Below, one piece after another: positions 1 through 7,840 of a stretch of 64,000 nucleotides of DNA; position 1 is the stretch's first letter, and each line of letters opens with the position of its first letter. Source of the stretch: an uncultured Hymenobacter sp. (GTDB lineage Bacteria > Bacteroidota > Bacteroidia > Cytophagales > Hymenobacteraceae); contig CAJYPK010000040.1 in assembly GCA_913776615.1 (NCBI GenBank), positions 62,001-126,000 on the forward strand, given 5' to 3'. Below the pieces are notes generated by a model that had not been told where the DNA came from, did not search any database, and worked only from the letters and a program-made list of their open reading frames with translations. Both the position numbers and the translations under genes were made by a program.

Positions 1-1
1 G

Positions 2-346
2 CAGGGCGGGCAGGTGGCGAGCCAGGCAGTACAGCGTAAGCGTGGCGCGGTCGGGGCCCGCCTCGCAGTCGAGCGAGGCTCCGTAGAAGGCAACTGTATC
101 GGCGATTTCGCGGGCCGAGCGGGTGGTCGTACCCTCGGTGAGCATGCGGGCAACTAGCTGCGCGAGGCTGGGCTGCGGCTCCTGGCGCTTGCCGGCGGGC
201 AGCACCACTTGCAAGCGCAACACTGGCTGGGCATCGTGGGCCAGTACGTGCAGCCGGGCGCCATTGGGCAGGTGGCTCACCGTCGGCGTGGGCAGCACGA
301 GCTGGGTAAGAGGATGGGTGGGTGGCGGCTGAAGTCGGTTGAGCAC
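2..346 (-). CDS. M16 family peptidase-like protein, N-terminal part (runs off the window)
   Basis: The gene enters from the left edge on the minus strand, and only about 115 N-terminal residues are visible. They contain an LPNGARLHVL strand followed by VLRLQVVLPAGKRQEPQP and LVARMLTEGTT, which is the layout of an insulinase/processing-peptidase (M16) N-terminal domain. In active M16 enzymes the LVARML position carries HxxEH; here no zinc motif is present, so this looks like the non-catalytic partner of an M16 pair. The start is taken as GTG at 346 because the M16 strand pattern begins soon after it; no ATG lies nearby in frame. No signal peptide is obvious. It lies downstream of porV in the same direction, separated by an inverted-repeat spacer. 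The family call is fairly secure; start and activity are inferred. Confidence 0.7.
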   Translation of the reverse strand, partial: MLNRLQPPPTHPLTQLVLPTPTVSHLPNGARLHVLAHDAQPVLRLQVVLPAGKRQEPQPSLAQLVARMLTEGTTTRSAREIADTVAFYGASLDCEAGPDRATLTLYCLARHLPAL

Positions 347-353
347 GGGAGAA

Positions 354-514
354 GAGTTATGAGTTAAAAGTTAAGAGTTATGAATTTGAAGCTGTGAGTG
401 GAGCGAGCCAGGTAAGGAGGCTAGCTTACCAAAAATCAGGGCTGAGAAGCGGCGGCTGACTCAGCCCCAACCTCTCAGCCCCAACTCATAACTCACAACT
501 TTTAACTCATAACT
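354..514. repeat. Intercistronic AACTCATAACT-type inverted repeat, copy 1
   Basis: A left arm (about 354-384) of GAGTTATGAGTTAAAAGTT type is matched by a right arm (483-514) of AACTCATAACTCACAAC type. About 100 nt of unrelated sequence separates them. The right arm overlaps the last codon of porV. The element fills the gap between porV and the M16-like gene, and the same arms recur elsewhere in the window. Confidence 0.75.
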
Positions 515-1730
515 AATTAGGCAGGGTGCCCTGCGTACCCCCAGCGCCGCGCTCGTCAAAGGCGTCGGCCAGCTTGTTGAGGTTGAAGTGCAGCGACACC
601 CGGATGGTATTGGCCACGGGGTTGGCTTGGGCGTTGGGCACGAGGTAGGTGCCATCGACGCCGAATACCGACAGCCGGGCGCCCAGGCCGAAGCTCAGGT
701 ATTGGCGATCGCCAGAGTTAGGATTCTCGTAGAAGTAGCCCACGCGGGCCGCGATGGTATTGTTGTACCAGTATTCGAGGCCGGTGTGCAGGTTGATTTC
801 TTGCAATTCCCCCTTGAAGCCAGCCGGCGAATCGTGAAAGGAGCTGAAAATGCCCGCTACGATGCCCTGCTGCTGACGCTCGTCGTTGATCTGGCGCACG
901 CGGTTTACCTGCGTGGCGTCGCTGGCGTTGTAAGGATCCTCGTAGTAGGGCGAGGGGATGAGCAGCTTGGTAGCGTCGAAAGCCAGCGTAATCTTGTTGT
1001 ACGAGTCAATTTCGCGGGTGATGGCCGTGCCCAGGCGCAGCTGCGTGGGCAGGAAGCTGGGGGTGCTGGGATTAGCATACACCATCTTGTTGCCGAGATT
1101 GGAGAGGGCCGCGCCAAAAGCCAGGTTGTACACGCCCGTGCCGATGGTGGCATCCTTGCTGTAATACGCGCCCAAGTCGGCGGCGAAAGAGTTGCCCGCC
1201 TGCGCATCATTGCCCGGCGTGTTACCCACCAGGTTGGAGCGCACGTAGCGCGCCGAAATGCCGAGGCCGAAGTTTTCGCCCAGCTTCTGCCCGTACGATA
1301 CGGAGAAGGCGTATTCCTTGGGGTCGAAGGTGCCGTTGGGCAGGTTGCTGCCGTCGCGGTAATCGATGCGGCCCAGGCTGAAATACATGAGCGAGGCCGC
1401 GATGGCGCCCCGGTCGCCCACCTTACCGTAGCCCGAGAGGTAGCTCAGGCTCATGTCGTCGGTTACCTGCCGCAGCCACGGCGAGTACGAGGGCGAGGCC
1501 GCGTACTTGTACTCGACAAAGCCCAGCTTGCCGGGGTTGTAAAACGCCGCGTTGGCATCGGGCGAAGTGGCTACCCCGGCATCGCCCAGGGCCGCGCCCC
1601 GGGCGTCGGGGCTGAGCGTCAGGATGGGCACCGCCGTGGTAATGGTGCGAATGGTAGTCTGGGCGAGCGCGGCCGAGGAGGTGAGCAGCACCAGCGCCGG
1701 CGCCAGACGTAGCGTACGAGAAAAGGTCAT
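513..1730 (-). CDS. porV: Type IX secretion outer-membrane protein PorV (LptO)
   Basis: This is an outer-membrane beta-barrel of the FadL-like PorV family, which carries T9SS cargo to the PorU sortase at the cell surface. The mature part opens with ILTLSPDARGAALGDAGVA and DANAAFYNPGKL, the family's characteristic N-terminal block, followed by alternating amphipathic strands. The start is ATG at 1730, giving MTFSRTLRLAPALVLL...ALAQ, a normal signal peptide of about 24 residues. A TTG 12 nt further upstream would only lengthen the n-region. About 405 residues is typical of the family. It lies directly downstream of porU on the same strand, an order commonly seen in Bacteroidota, so the pair probably forms one functional unit. 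Confidence 0.95.
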   Translation of the reverse strand: MTFSRTLRLAPALVLLTSSAALAQTTIRTITTAVPILTLSPDARGAALGDAGVATSPDANAAFYNPGKLGFVEYKYAASPSYSPWLRQVTDDMSLSYLSGYGKVGDRGAIAASLMYFSLGRIDYRDGSNLPNGTFDPKEYAFSVSYGQKLGENFGLGISARYVRSNLVGNTPGNDAQAGNSFAADLGAYYSKDATIGTGVYNLAFGAALSNLGNKMVYANPSTPSFLPTQLRLGTAITREIDSYNKITLAFDATKLLIPSPYYEDPYNASDATQVNRVRQINDERQQQGIVAGIFSSFHDSPAGFKGELQEINLHTGLEYWYNNTIAARVGYFYENPNSGDRQYLSFGLGARLSVFGVDGTYLVPNAQANPVANTIRVSLHFNLNKLADAFDERGAGGTQGTLPN

Positions 1731-1847
1731 ATAAGTCGGCAAATAGCTCGGTTACAAGAGGAGGCTGGCCGCTGGCCAAAAGTTGCAAGTGAAAAAGGAC
1801 GCCGCCAGCGCCAGCGCACGCCAACAACGTTAACTAGAAGAATGAGT

Positions 1848-4800
1848 TTAGTTCAACAAAACTAGCTTCTCAAATTTAGTCGCGGCCTGGCCATCGGGCG
1901 TGCGCACGCTCACCCGGTACACGTACACGCCGCGAGCCAACTGGTCGTTGTAGTCGTCGCGGCCGTTCCAGGTTAGCGCCGCATCCTGCAGGGTGCTGGG
2001 GATGTGGCTGGTGCTCGCCGGAATGGTAGTGCGCAACGTCTTTACCAACCGGCCCGCCACCGTAAAGATTTGCACCTGCACGTCGAGCTCCACCCCGGGC
2101 CGCGATTGGTCGAAGTGAAAAGTGGTGATGTTGCTGAACGGGTTGGGATAATTCAGTACGTGGTCTAAGGCGAGCTGAGCCGATTGCTCCGCAATAAAGT
2201 CAACCGTTCCTTCGGCCGAATTATTGTAAGTGTCCCACGCTTTTAGGCGAATGGTGTGGGGGCCGGGAGCCAAGTCCTTATACAGATAGCGTACGCGCCC
2301 CGACATAAAATTGTCTAGGTCAGCAGTATATGAGTCGTTGAGGGTGATTATTTTGGTTGGGTCGTTATCAAGTGTCGCTGTGATATCGTGCCCGATGCCC
2401 GCGTTGGAGGTATTGACGCCGGACTTGTCGCTAAGCCGGGCGATAAACAGCGGGCTCAGCCCCGTCACGCCGCCCGACACGAATGTTTCGTCGGTCATGA
2501 AAAGCTGTACCTGCGGGGGAGTAGTATCGTTGGGAGCCAGGCGGGAAGCGCCGCCTACCGGGGCCGGCTGGTAGCCCTGGGCGTCTACTTTATTGGTTAG
2601 GTCGGCGGCGTAGAGGCTGATTTTACCCAGGCCCACGTTGTAGGCAATATCCTTGGGTACCACAAACTTCACCGCGAAGCGACCGGCCCGCACGCTGGCC
2701 TGGCCGCCGTAGATAACGTTTTCCTGGGTTTCGACTTGCACCGGGGTCGAGCCCGCGTCGCCCAGCGTGGTTACGGTGACGGGCTTGTCGAAGATGGTAA
2801 TATCGGCCGTGCCGCCGAAGCTGGTGTTCAGCACCCCGGCGCGCTCGATGTGGCCGCTCAGGCGCACCTGGGCCAGCGCCTGCAAGGTATCACCGCTGGC
2901 GAAGGTGTGAAGCGGCTTGTTATCGACCTTGATGGAATCGAGTACCACGCGCTGGCTGGGGTAGGCCAGGCGGGTGGTCGGGTCGGCGAGCAGGGTGTAG
3001 TTGCGGTTGTTGATGTCGCCGTAAGGCGATTGGTTTTTGGCCGCCCCGGCGGCAAAGCCCAGGTAGGGGAGGGTCCCGGCCGCATTGCGGGTCAGCACCT
3101 GCGTGTAGAAGTTGTTAACTACCTCCGTGTTGAAGGTAGAATACACCACCCGCGTAGTAGTGAACAGCCCGACCGCGCCGCCGCTGGGATTGTCGGTGAG
3201 CGCCTGCTCGCCGGCCGAAGTCAGCTCGGGATTATCGTAAGTGCTCAGGTCGCAGGTGCCGGTAACGAAGAACGTGAGCCGGTTGAGGTTGCGCAGGGCC
3301 AGCAGCGACGGCACCGTGATCAACTGTTCGTCGGCCAGGAAGCGCGGGCCACCGTGCCCGGTGTAGCCCAGCAAGAGCGAGCCTTGCTCCAGCGCTTCGT
3401 CGATGGCGGCTACGGCGGCCGGCGAGCGTTGGCCGGCCGCCACGTTCACCTGCGGAAAGAGGTCGAGGTAGGCCTTCCGGATGTTATAGGCGGGCTCGCT
3501 CTGCTTGATATTGGCGGCAAAAATCTTTTCCGACTCGGTGGCGAACTCGTTGGTTTTCTCCGCGTCCGTGTCGTCGGCAGTGAGCGTAATGCGGTTGCGC
3601 CATTTCCCGAAGCTAGTCGGCGAATCGTAGGTAATGAGCTTGTCGACTACCTGTTGGGCCTGGGTAGCGTCGGCGCGCTGGCCCACGGGCGTGCGGACCG
3701 GCAGGCGGCCGATGCCGATGTCGGTAGTTTCAAACGTGCTGCTGTACGATTCCAGCCATTCGCCCTCGCTGTCGTCGAGCAGCCCGTAGTAGTCTTCCGA
3801 AGAATAGCTGCTTTCGCCCTCCACGTTGAGGCGCCCGCCGCCAAACTGCTGCACTGGCAAAAATGATTCGCGCGACTCGTAGGTAGGTACGAAATTCTGA
3901 TTGGCCGCGTCGAAGTTGGGCGTGTTGGCAAATGGCCGGCGGCTGGCCCACCACGCGGGCTCCTGGCTAGCGTCGTTGTAGGGCGACGATTTATAATCGA
4001 ACGACGCGTCGCCGAAGAGCAGCAAGTAGTTGCGGCGGCTGGCTGGGTTGGGGTTGCGGTCGTACACCTGCTTCATCAGGTCGCGGATGGCCGTGGCATC
4101 CTGCCCGCCCGAGCTGTACTCGTTGTATACTTCCTTGGTCGTCACTACCTGCACTTGCAGGCCGTTGTAGTCGCGCCGGTGCTGGGCCAGCCGCTCGGCC
4201 TGCTGTCGGAAGGGCGGGTAAGTCACGATAACTAAATCGAGCTTGCCATCGACGTTGAGGGCGTGCAGGTTCTGATTGGCAACCTTGCCAAAGAGCCGCG
4301 GGGCCTCAAACGTGCCGCTGGGCTGCACGGCCACAAACTCGCGCAAGGAGTCGGTGTACGCCACGAAGCTCCCGCCGCCATCGAGCGTTTGCGCCTGGGG
4401 CCGGCGCGGGTTGGTAACCTCCCACACCTGCGCCCCCCCGCTGGCGTTGGCCAGCGTAAACGTGCCGACCGTGCCCGGTCCCCGCTTGTTGTTCAAGGAG
4501 TTGAATTCTAAGAACGACGCGCTGAGGCGCAGCTGACGCTTCACTACTACTTCCAGGTAATCGAGATAACCGGTGCCCAACGGGTCGAACGACGTGAAGG
4601 AAAGCGTCACTTTAGGGTCGGTGAGGCCGCTCGGCGTGGCTACGGTGAAGGTGCGAAAGTCCTCGTTGGCCACCGTTGTAAAGGAGCCGTTGGGAATGCC
4701 CGCCAGCGCCTGCGTGCCCAGCGTCGCCCCGCTCAGGGCTACCGTAAACGTGCTGCTCTGCGAGGCCGTGCTGGCCGTTGCCACGGTCAGGCGGAGGGTG

Positions 4801-5969
4801 TCGCCAACCACGAGGTCGGCCAGCGCCGGGTTGCCGTCGCCGCTGAAAACAAAGTCGCGCGTAGTGGCCGAGTTGGTAAACGATTCGCCCAGCCAGCGGC
4901 GGCCCGAGTGCAGAATATTCACCAGGTCGTGCTCGTAGAAGCGGCGGTCCAGAAAAGTGGTAATGGGCGCGCCGGTGGCGGTTCGCGTCGGCGTGGCGGC
5001 GGTGGCAATGCGGCGCCCATCGCGGCTACCGACCGTCACGAAGTAGTAGGCCGTGTCCGAATAAAAGTTGTTGACGTGCTTGAAGCGCCCGCCCTCGCCC
5101 AACAGCCCGTACATGCCCGCGCTCGGTTGCGTCAGGGCCGTGGCGGCGGCCCGTGCGGGCTGGCTGGCCTGCCAGGTATGCGGCCCCTTGGCATAAAAGA
5201 GAAAGTATTCGTTGGCATCGAATACCGCGTCGTTGTTGCCGACGAACAGAATACTATTTTCTACCAGGTCATCGGGGCGCGGCGTGGCGTTGGCCTGGGG
5301 CAGCAGCCCCATCGCGTTGCCGTACAGCTGCACCCGACGCGGGTCGAGGTTGCCCACGGGCAAGCCCAGGCTGCGCAGGGCGGCTTGATCGAGCTTGTAG
5401 ACGCCACTGCGCGGCACGCCGATCTTATACCAGTCGCCGCTGCGCAGCACCGAATTTTCGGCGTGGGCGCGAGTGGCGGTAGTGCGGCTGGCGGTGCCGT
5501 TGGCCTCGGCCTGGTACGCGTAGCTAAACGAGCGCAGGCGCTCGGGCTGGCCCGTTTGCGGGTTGCGGCGCACGGGTTGCAGGAGCACGTAGGAGTAGGG
5601 CCGGCGGGCCTCGGTGCCGTAGCGCAGCTGCGTGACCGGGGCGGCGGGCAGCGTCGCGTTGCCCAGCAGTTTCACGTCGGCATCCGAGAACGGCTCGTAC
5701 ACCGCGTCGCGCAATTCGCTGCTGGTTACCGTGCCCGCCAGCCGCAGGGTATAGGTGCCCACTACCTGGCCGGGGCCGTGGTAGGCACCCACAAAGCTGG
5801 GTACGCGGCGCGGCACGGCATCGGGGTTGGCGGCCGGGTTGCGCAAGCTGGCGTAGGTAGTCCAGCTGAGCGTTACGGGTACGGTTTGCGGGCCGCTGCC
5901 CTGGGCGCGGGCGGGCCGCATAAAGCCGGCCAGCACCCCCAGCAGCAGCAACGAGAAAAGGTTTCGCAT
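1848..5969 (-). CDS. porU: Type IX secretion system sortase PorU (C25 cysteine peptidase)
   Basis: The 1373-residue product removes the C-terminal signal from T9SS cargo at the cell surface and attaches the cargo to lipopolysaccharide. Visible parts are a signal peptide ending near ARAQ, a long beta-rich N-terminal region, and a gingipain-like C25 catalytic domain in the middle. The expected dyad is present: His in LLGYTGHGG (about residue 872) and Cys in VTGTCDLSTYDNPE (about residue 905). The end carries a CTD-like beta-sandwich (NYPNPFSN ... GVYVYRVSV ... KLVLLN) of the kind retained by PorU. ATG at 5969 follows a plausible TATTTTTG minus-7 box by about 33 nt. porV follows about 100 nt downstream. 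The family call is firm. Confidence 0.95.
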   Translation of the reverse strand: MRNLFSLLLLGVLAGFMRPARAQGSGPQTVPVTLSWTTYASLRNPAANPDAVPRRVPSFVGAYHGPGQVVGTYTLRLAGTVTSSELRDAVYEPFSDADVKLLGNATLPAAPVTQLRYGTEARRPYSYVLLQPVRRNPQTGQPERLRSFSYAYQAEANGTASRTTATRAHAENSVLRSGDWYKIGVPRSGVYKLDQAALRSLGLPVGNLDPRRVQLYGNAMGLLPQANATPRPDDLVENSILFVGNNDAVFDANEYFLFYAKGPHTWQASQPARAAATALTQPSAGMYGLLGEGGRFKHVNNFYSDTAYYFVTVGSRDGRRIATAATPTRTATGAPITTFLDRRFYEHDLVNILHSGRRWLGESFTNSATTRDFVFSGDGNPALADLVVGDTLRLTVATASTASQSSTFTVALSGATLGTQALAGIPNGSFTTVANEDFRTFTVATPSGLTDPKVTLSFTSFDPLGTGYLDYLEVVVKRQLRLSASFLEFNSLNNKRGPGTVGTFTLANASGGAQVWEVTNPRRPQAQTLDGGGSFVAYTDSLREFVAVQPSGTFEAPRLFGKVANQNLHALNVDGKLDLVIVTYPPFRQQAERLAQHRRDYNGLQVQVVTTKEVYNEYSSGGQDATAIRDLMKQVYDRNPNPASRRNYLLLFGDASFDYKSSPYNDASQEPAWWASRRPFANTPNFDAANQNFVPTYESRESFLPVQQFGGGRLNVEGESSYSSEDYYGLLDDSEGEWLESYSSTFETTDIGIGRLPVRTPVGQRADATQAQQVVDKLITYDSPTSFGKWRNRITLTADDTDAEKTNEFATESEKIFAANIKQSEPAYNIRKAYLDLFPQVNVAAGQRSPAAVAAIDEALEQGSLLLGYTGHGGPRFLADEQLITVPSLLALRNLNRLTFFVTGTCDLSTYDNPELTSAGEQALTDNPSGGAVGLFTTTRVVYSTFNTEVVNNFYTQVLTRNAAGTLPYLGFAAGAAKNQSPYGDINNRNYTLLADPTTRLAYPSQRVVLDSIKVDNKPLHTFASGDTLQALAQVRLSGHIERAGVLNTSFGGTADITIFDKPVTVTTLGDAGSTPVQVETQENVIYGGQASVRAGRFAVKFVVPKDIAYNVGLGKISLYAADLTNKVDAQGYQPAPVGGASRLAPNDTTPPQVQLFMTDETFVSGGVTGLSPLFIARLSDKSGVNTSNAGIGHDITATLDNDPTKIITLNDSYTADLDNFMSGRVRYLYKDLAPGPHTIRLKAWDTYNNSAEGTVDFIAEQSAQLALDHVLNYPNPFSNITTFHFDQSRPGVELDVQVQIFTVAGRLVKTLRTTIPASTSHIPSTLQDAALTWNGRDDYNDQLARGVYVYRVSVRTPDGQAATKFEKLVLLN

Positions 5970-6002
5970 AGATACAACCGACTAACGTCCGTGGGCAACC
6001 AT

Positions 6003-6010
6003 CAAAAATA
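6003..6010 (-). promoter_or_regulatory. Putative minus-7 promoter box of porU
   Basis: On the minus strand this reads TATTTTTG, a match to the Bacteroidota TA-N2-TTTG minus-7 element, about 33 nt before the porU ATG. Confidence 0.5.
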
Positions 6011-6059
6011 CGCCGCCGTTCCCTGATTCCCGCGCTCCTTAACTCCGGCGAAGCTCAAG

Positions 6060-6830
6060 CTATTGTGGGGCGCTGGAATTGGCTTCCAGGGTCTCGCGAC
6101 TGCGCACCCGGCCCGGCACCGACAGCAGCACGTAGAGCAGCACCGCCAGCGGAATCCCCGCCGCGCCCAGCGTGAGCACCAGCACCAGGGCCAGCGCCAC
6201 GAAGATGAAGCGCCGTCGGTTGCCCAGCCATTTCAGATTTTTGAATTTGAGGGCAAAAAGCGGTAGCTCGGCCACGAGCAGGCCGGAAAGCAGTACCGCG
6301 AGGCCAATGAGCAGCCAGGGATTGAGAATGAGCTTTTCAACGCCAAATTGGTCGTTGGCCAAAATGAGTGGCAGCGAGGCTACTACCAGCGTGCAAGCCG
6401 GTGTGGGCAGACCGATGAAGGAGGTCGTTTGCCGGGTGTCGTTATTGAATTTAGCTAGCCGTAAGGCTGAGAAAATACTAATAAGGAAGCCGAAATAGAC
6501 CAGCCAGTTTGAATTTGTCTCCTCCCATCTACTCAGGGCAACTCCTCCTATCCAAATCTGTGAGGCAGTAGCTACTTGTAGCAGCTTGAAGACAATCGCC
6601 CCCGGCACTATTCCAAACGACACCATATCGGCCAGTGAGTCCAGGTCCTTACCGATGGGCGACGACACGCGCAGCGCCCGGGCCAGCAGCCCGTCGAAGA
6701 AGTCGGCCACGGCGGCAATGCCCACCAGGTAGGCACCCGTCACCAGCTCGCCCCGAAAAATGAACGTGAGCGCCAGGCACCCGCACAGCAGGTTGAGGCA
6801 GGTGACGGTATTGGGAATGTGTCGTTTCAA
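6060..6830 (-). CDS. pssA: CDP-diacylglycerol--serine O-phosphatidyltransferase
   Basis: This integral membrane enzyme transfers a phosphatidyl group from CDP-diacylglycerol to serine, the first step toward phosphatidylethanolamine. The CDP-alcohol phosphatidyltransferase signature D-G-x2-A-R-x8-G-x3-D-x3-D is complete in the DFFDGLLARAL and GKDLDSLAD segments (about residues 43-67). Several hydrophobic helices follow, and the length of 256 residues suits the short Bacteroidota class. The start appears to be TTG at 6830, giving MKRHIPNTVTCLNLLCGC, which matches the usual family N-terminus; no in-frame ATG is close. It lies upstream of porU on the same strand, but porU has its own likely promoter. 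The function call is confident; the start is moderately sure. Confidence 0.9.
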   Translation of the reverse strand: MKRHIPNTVTCLNLLCGCLALTFIFRGELVTGAYLVGIAAVADFFDGLLARALRVSSPIGKDLDSLADMVSFGIVPGAIVFKLLQVATASQIWIGGVALSRWEETNSNWLVYFGFLISIFSALRLAKFNNDTRQTTSFIGLPTPACTLVVASLPLILANDQFGVEKLILNPWLLIGLAVLLSGLLVAELPLFALKFKNLKWLGNRRRFIFVALALVLVLTLGAAGIPLAVLLYVLLSVPGRVRSRETLEANSSAPQ

Positions 6831-6835
6831 AGTAG

Positions 6836-6873
6836 TGTCATCCTGAGCACAGCGAAGGACCTTCTCACGCCCG
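6836..6873. repeat. TCATCCTGAGC...GCGAAGGACCTT dispersed-repeat-like sequence
   Basis: This intergenic stretch reads TCATCCTGAGCACAGCG followed by AAGGACCTTCTCACG. It resembles a short repeat I recall as frequent in intergenic DNA of Hymenobacter and other bacteria (GTCATCCTGAGC..AGCGAAGGA). Only one copy is seen in this window, so the repeat status rests on recollection. Confidence 0.4.
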
Positions 6874-6958
6874 CGCCGCTGGGGGTTGCTAATTGCTGCC
6901 GAAAGCCGCCGTGACCAGGTGCTTCCTTCGTCAGCCCGACCAAAGTACTGGCCGCAAC

Positions 6959-7603
6959 CTACGTCAAAAACGGGTTGCTCCGGCGTTCGGTCCCGATGGT
7001 AGTAGCCGGGCCGTGGCCGGGGTGCACCACCGTCGCATCGGGCAACGTGAGGAGCTGGCTCATGATGCTCGCGATAAGCGTCGCGTGGTCGCCGCCCGGC
7101 AGGTCGGTGCGCCCGATGCTGCTCTTAAACAGCACGTCGCCCCCAATAAGCTGCCCGCCCGCCGCGTCGTAAAATACCACGTGGCCCGGGGCGTGCCCCG
7201 GCGCGAAGCGTACCTCCAGCTTGCTTTCGCCAAGCTGGATAACCTGCCCGGCCGTTAGCTCGCCGGTGGGCTCGGCCGGCTCGTAGGCCGCAAAGCCGTA
7301 GGGACCAGCGTAGGTAGCCACCGCCCGCAGCGTGGGCAGGTCTAAGGCGTGCAGCAGGAAGGGTATCCCCGGGTACTGCCGCAGCACGTAAGCATTGCCC
7401 AGCACGTGGTCGATGTGGGCGTGAGTATTAAGCAAATACTTGACGTCCAATTTCTCGCGTTCGATGTACTCGCGCAGCGTCCGCTGCTCGGCGGTGGAGT
7501 AAGCACCCGGGTCCACGATGGCCGTAGCCCGCGTGGCCTCATCAATGAGCAGGTAGGTATTCTCGCTGAACGCGTTGAAAGTGAAGGAGACAGTCCGAAG
7601 CAT
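6959..7603 (-). CDS. MBL-fold metallo-hydrolase (glyoxalase II-like)
   Basis: This soluble enzyme of 214 residues has the metallo-beta-lactamase fold. The two-metal site is recognisable: HAHIDH at residues 61-66, a later FAPGHAPGHVVFY block, IGGDVLF supplying the bridging Asp, and VHPGHGPATT supplying the last His. The compact size without a long C-terminal domain matches the YcbL/glyoxalase-II-like group, which hydrolyses thioesters such as S-lactoylglutathione or other small substrates; the real substrate is unknown. The ATG at 7603 lies only 4 nt after a perfect TACCTTTG minus-7 box (complement of 7608-7615), so the mRNA is probably leaderless. It is divergent from the FAD oxidoreductase across a repeat-filled gap. 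Confidence 0.85.
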   Translation of the reverse strand: MLRTVSFTFNAFSENTYLLIDEATRATAIVDPGAYSTAEQRTLREYIEREKLDVKYLLNTHAHIDHVLGNAYVLRQYPGIPFLLHALDLPTLRAVATYAGPYGFAAYEPAEPTGELTAGQVIQLGESKLEVRFAPGHAPGHVVFYDAAGGQLIGGDVLFKSSIGRTDLPGGDHATLIASIMSQLLTLPDATVVHPGHGPATTIGTERRSNPFLT

Positions 7604-7607
7604 GGCG

Positions 7608-7615
7608 CAAAGGTA
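7608..7615 (-). promoter_or_regulatory. Minus-7 promoter box of the MBL hydrolase gene
   Basis: The complement reads TACCTTTG, a perfect match to the TA-N2-TTTG element used by the Bacteroidota primary sigma factor. It ends 4 nt before the ATG, which would place the transcription start at or next to the start codon. Confidence 0.7.
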
Positions 7616-7812
7616 GGAAATGGCGAGATGGCGAGTGGTGAGATGGCGAGATGGTGAGTGGTGAGATGGCGAGATGGTGAGTGGTGAGATGAATAGCTAG
7701 GCTATTCATAGTCTCAATTCAGTGTATCAGTTATGCTACTCATCTCACCACTCACCACCTCACCACTCACCACCTCACCACTCACCATCTCACTACTCAC
7801 CATTTCGCCACT
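7616..7812. repeat. Long CTCACCACTCACCAT-type inverted repeat between divergent genes
   Basis: The left arm (about 7616-7691) is made of GAGATGGCGAGTGGTGAGATGG-like units. The right arm (about 7739-7812) is made of the complementary CTCACCACTCACCACCT units. Some 45 nt of AT-rich sequence separates the arms. Each arm is an imperfect tandem array of 7-15 nt units, and together they could form a very long hairpin or cruciform. Transcripts of both divergent genes begin near its ends. Confidence 0.75.
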
Positions 7813-7823
7813 CCCCGCCGCCG

Positions 7824-7830
7824 TACCTTG
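7824..7830 (+). promoter_or_regulatory. Putative minus-7 box of the FAD oxidoreductase gene
   Basis: TACCTTG lies about 10 nt before the first ATG (7841) and matches the box seen before other genes here. Its position argues for starting the protein at 7841 or 7844 rather than further upstream inside the repeat. Confidence 0.5.
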
Positions 7831-7840
7831 CCAGCGCGAA

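Noticed and set aside
588..1712. Long open frame on the plus strand opposite porV
   Set aside because: Antisense to a well-supported gene; composition (Val/Arg/Ala-rich) is the usual shadow of GC-rich coding DNA, and it has no family motif.
2736..3866. Plus-strand open frame opposite porU
   Set aside because: Antisense shadow of porU; no motif, no promoter.
4908..6026. Plus-strand open frame opposite the porU 5' part
   Set aside because: Antisense shadow with high Gly/Arg/His content and no recognisable domain.
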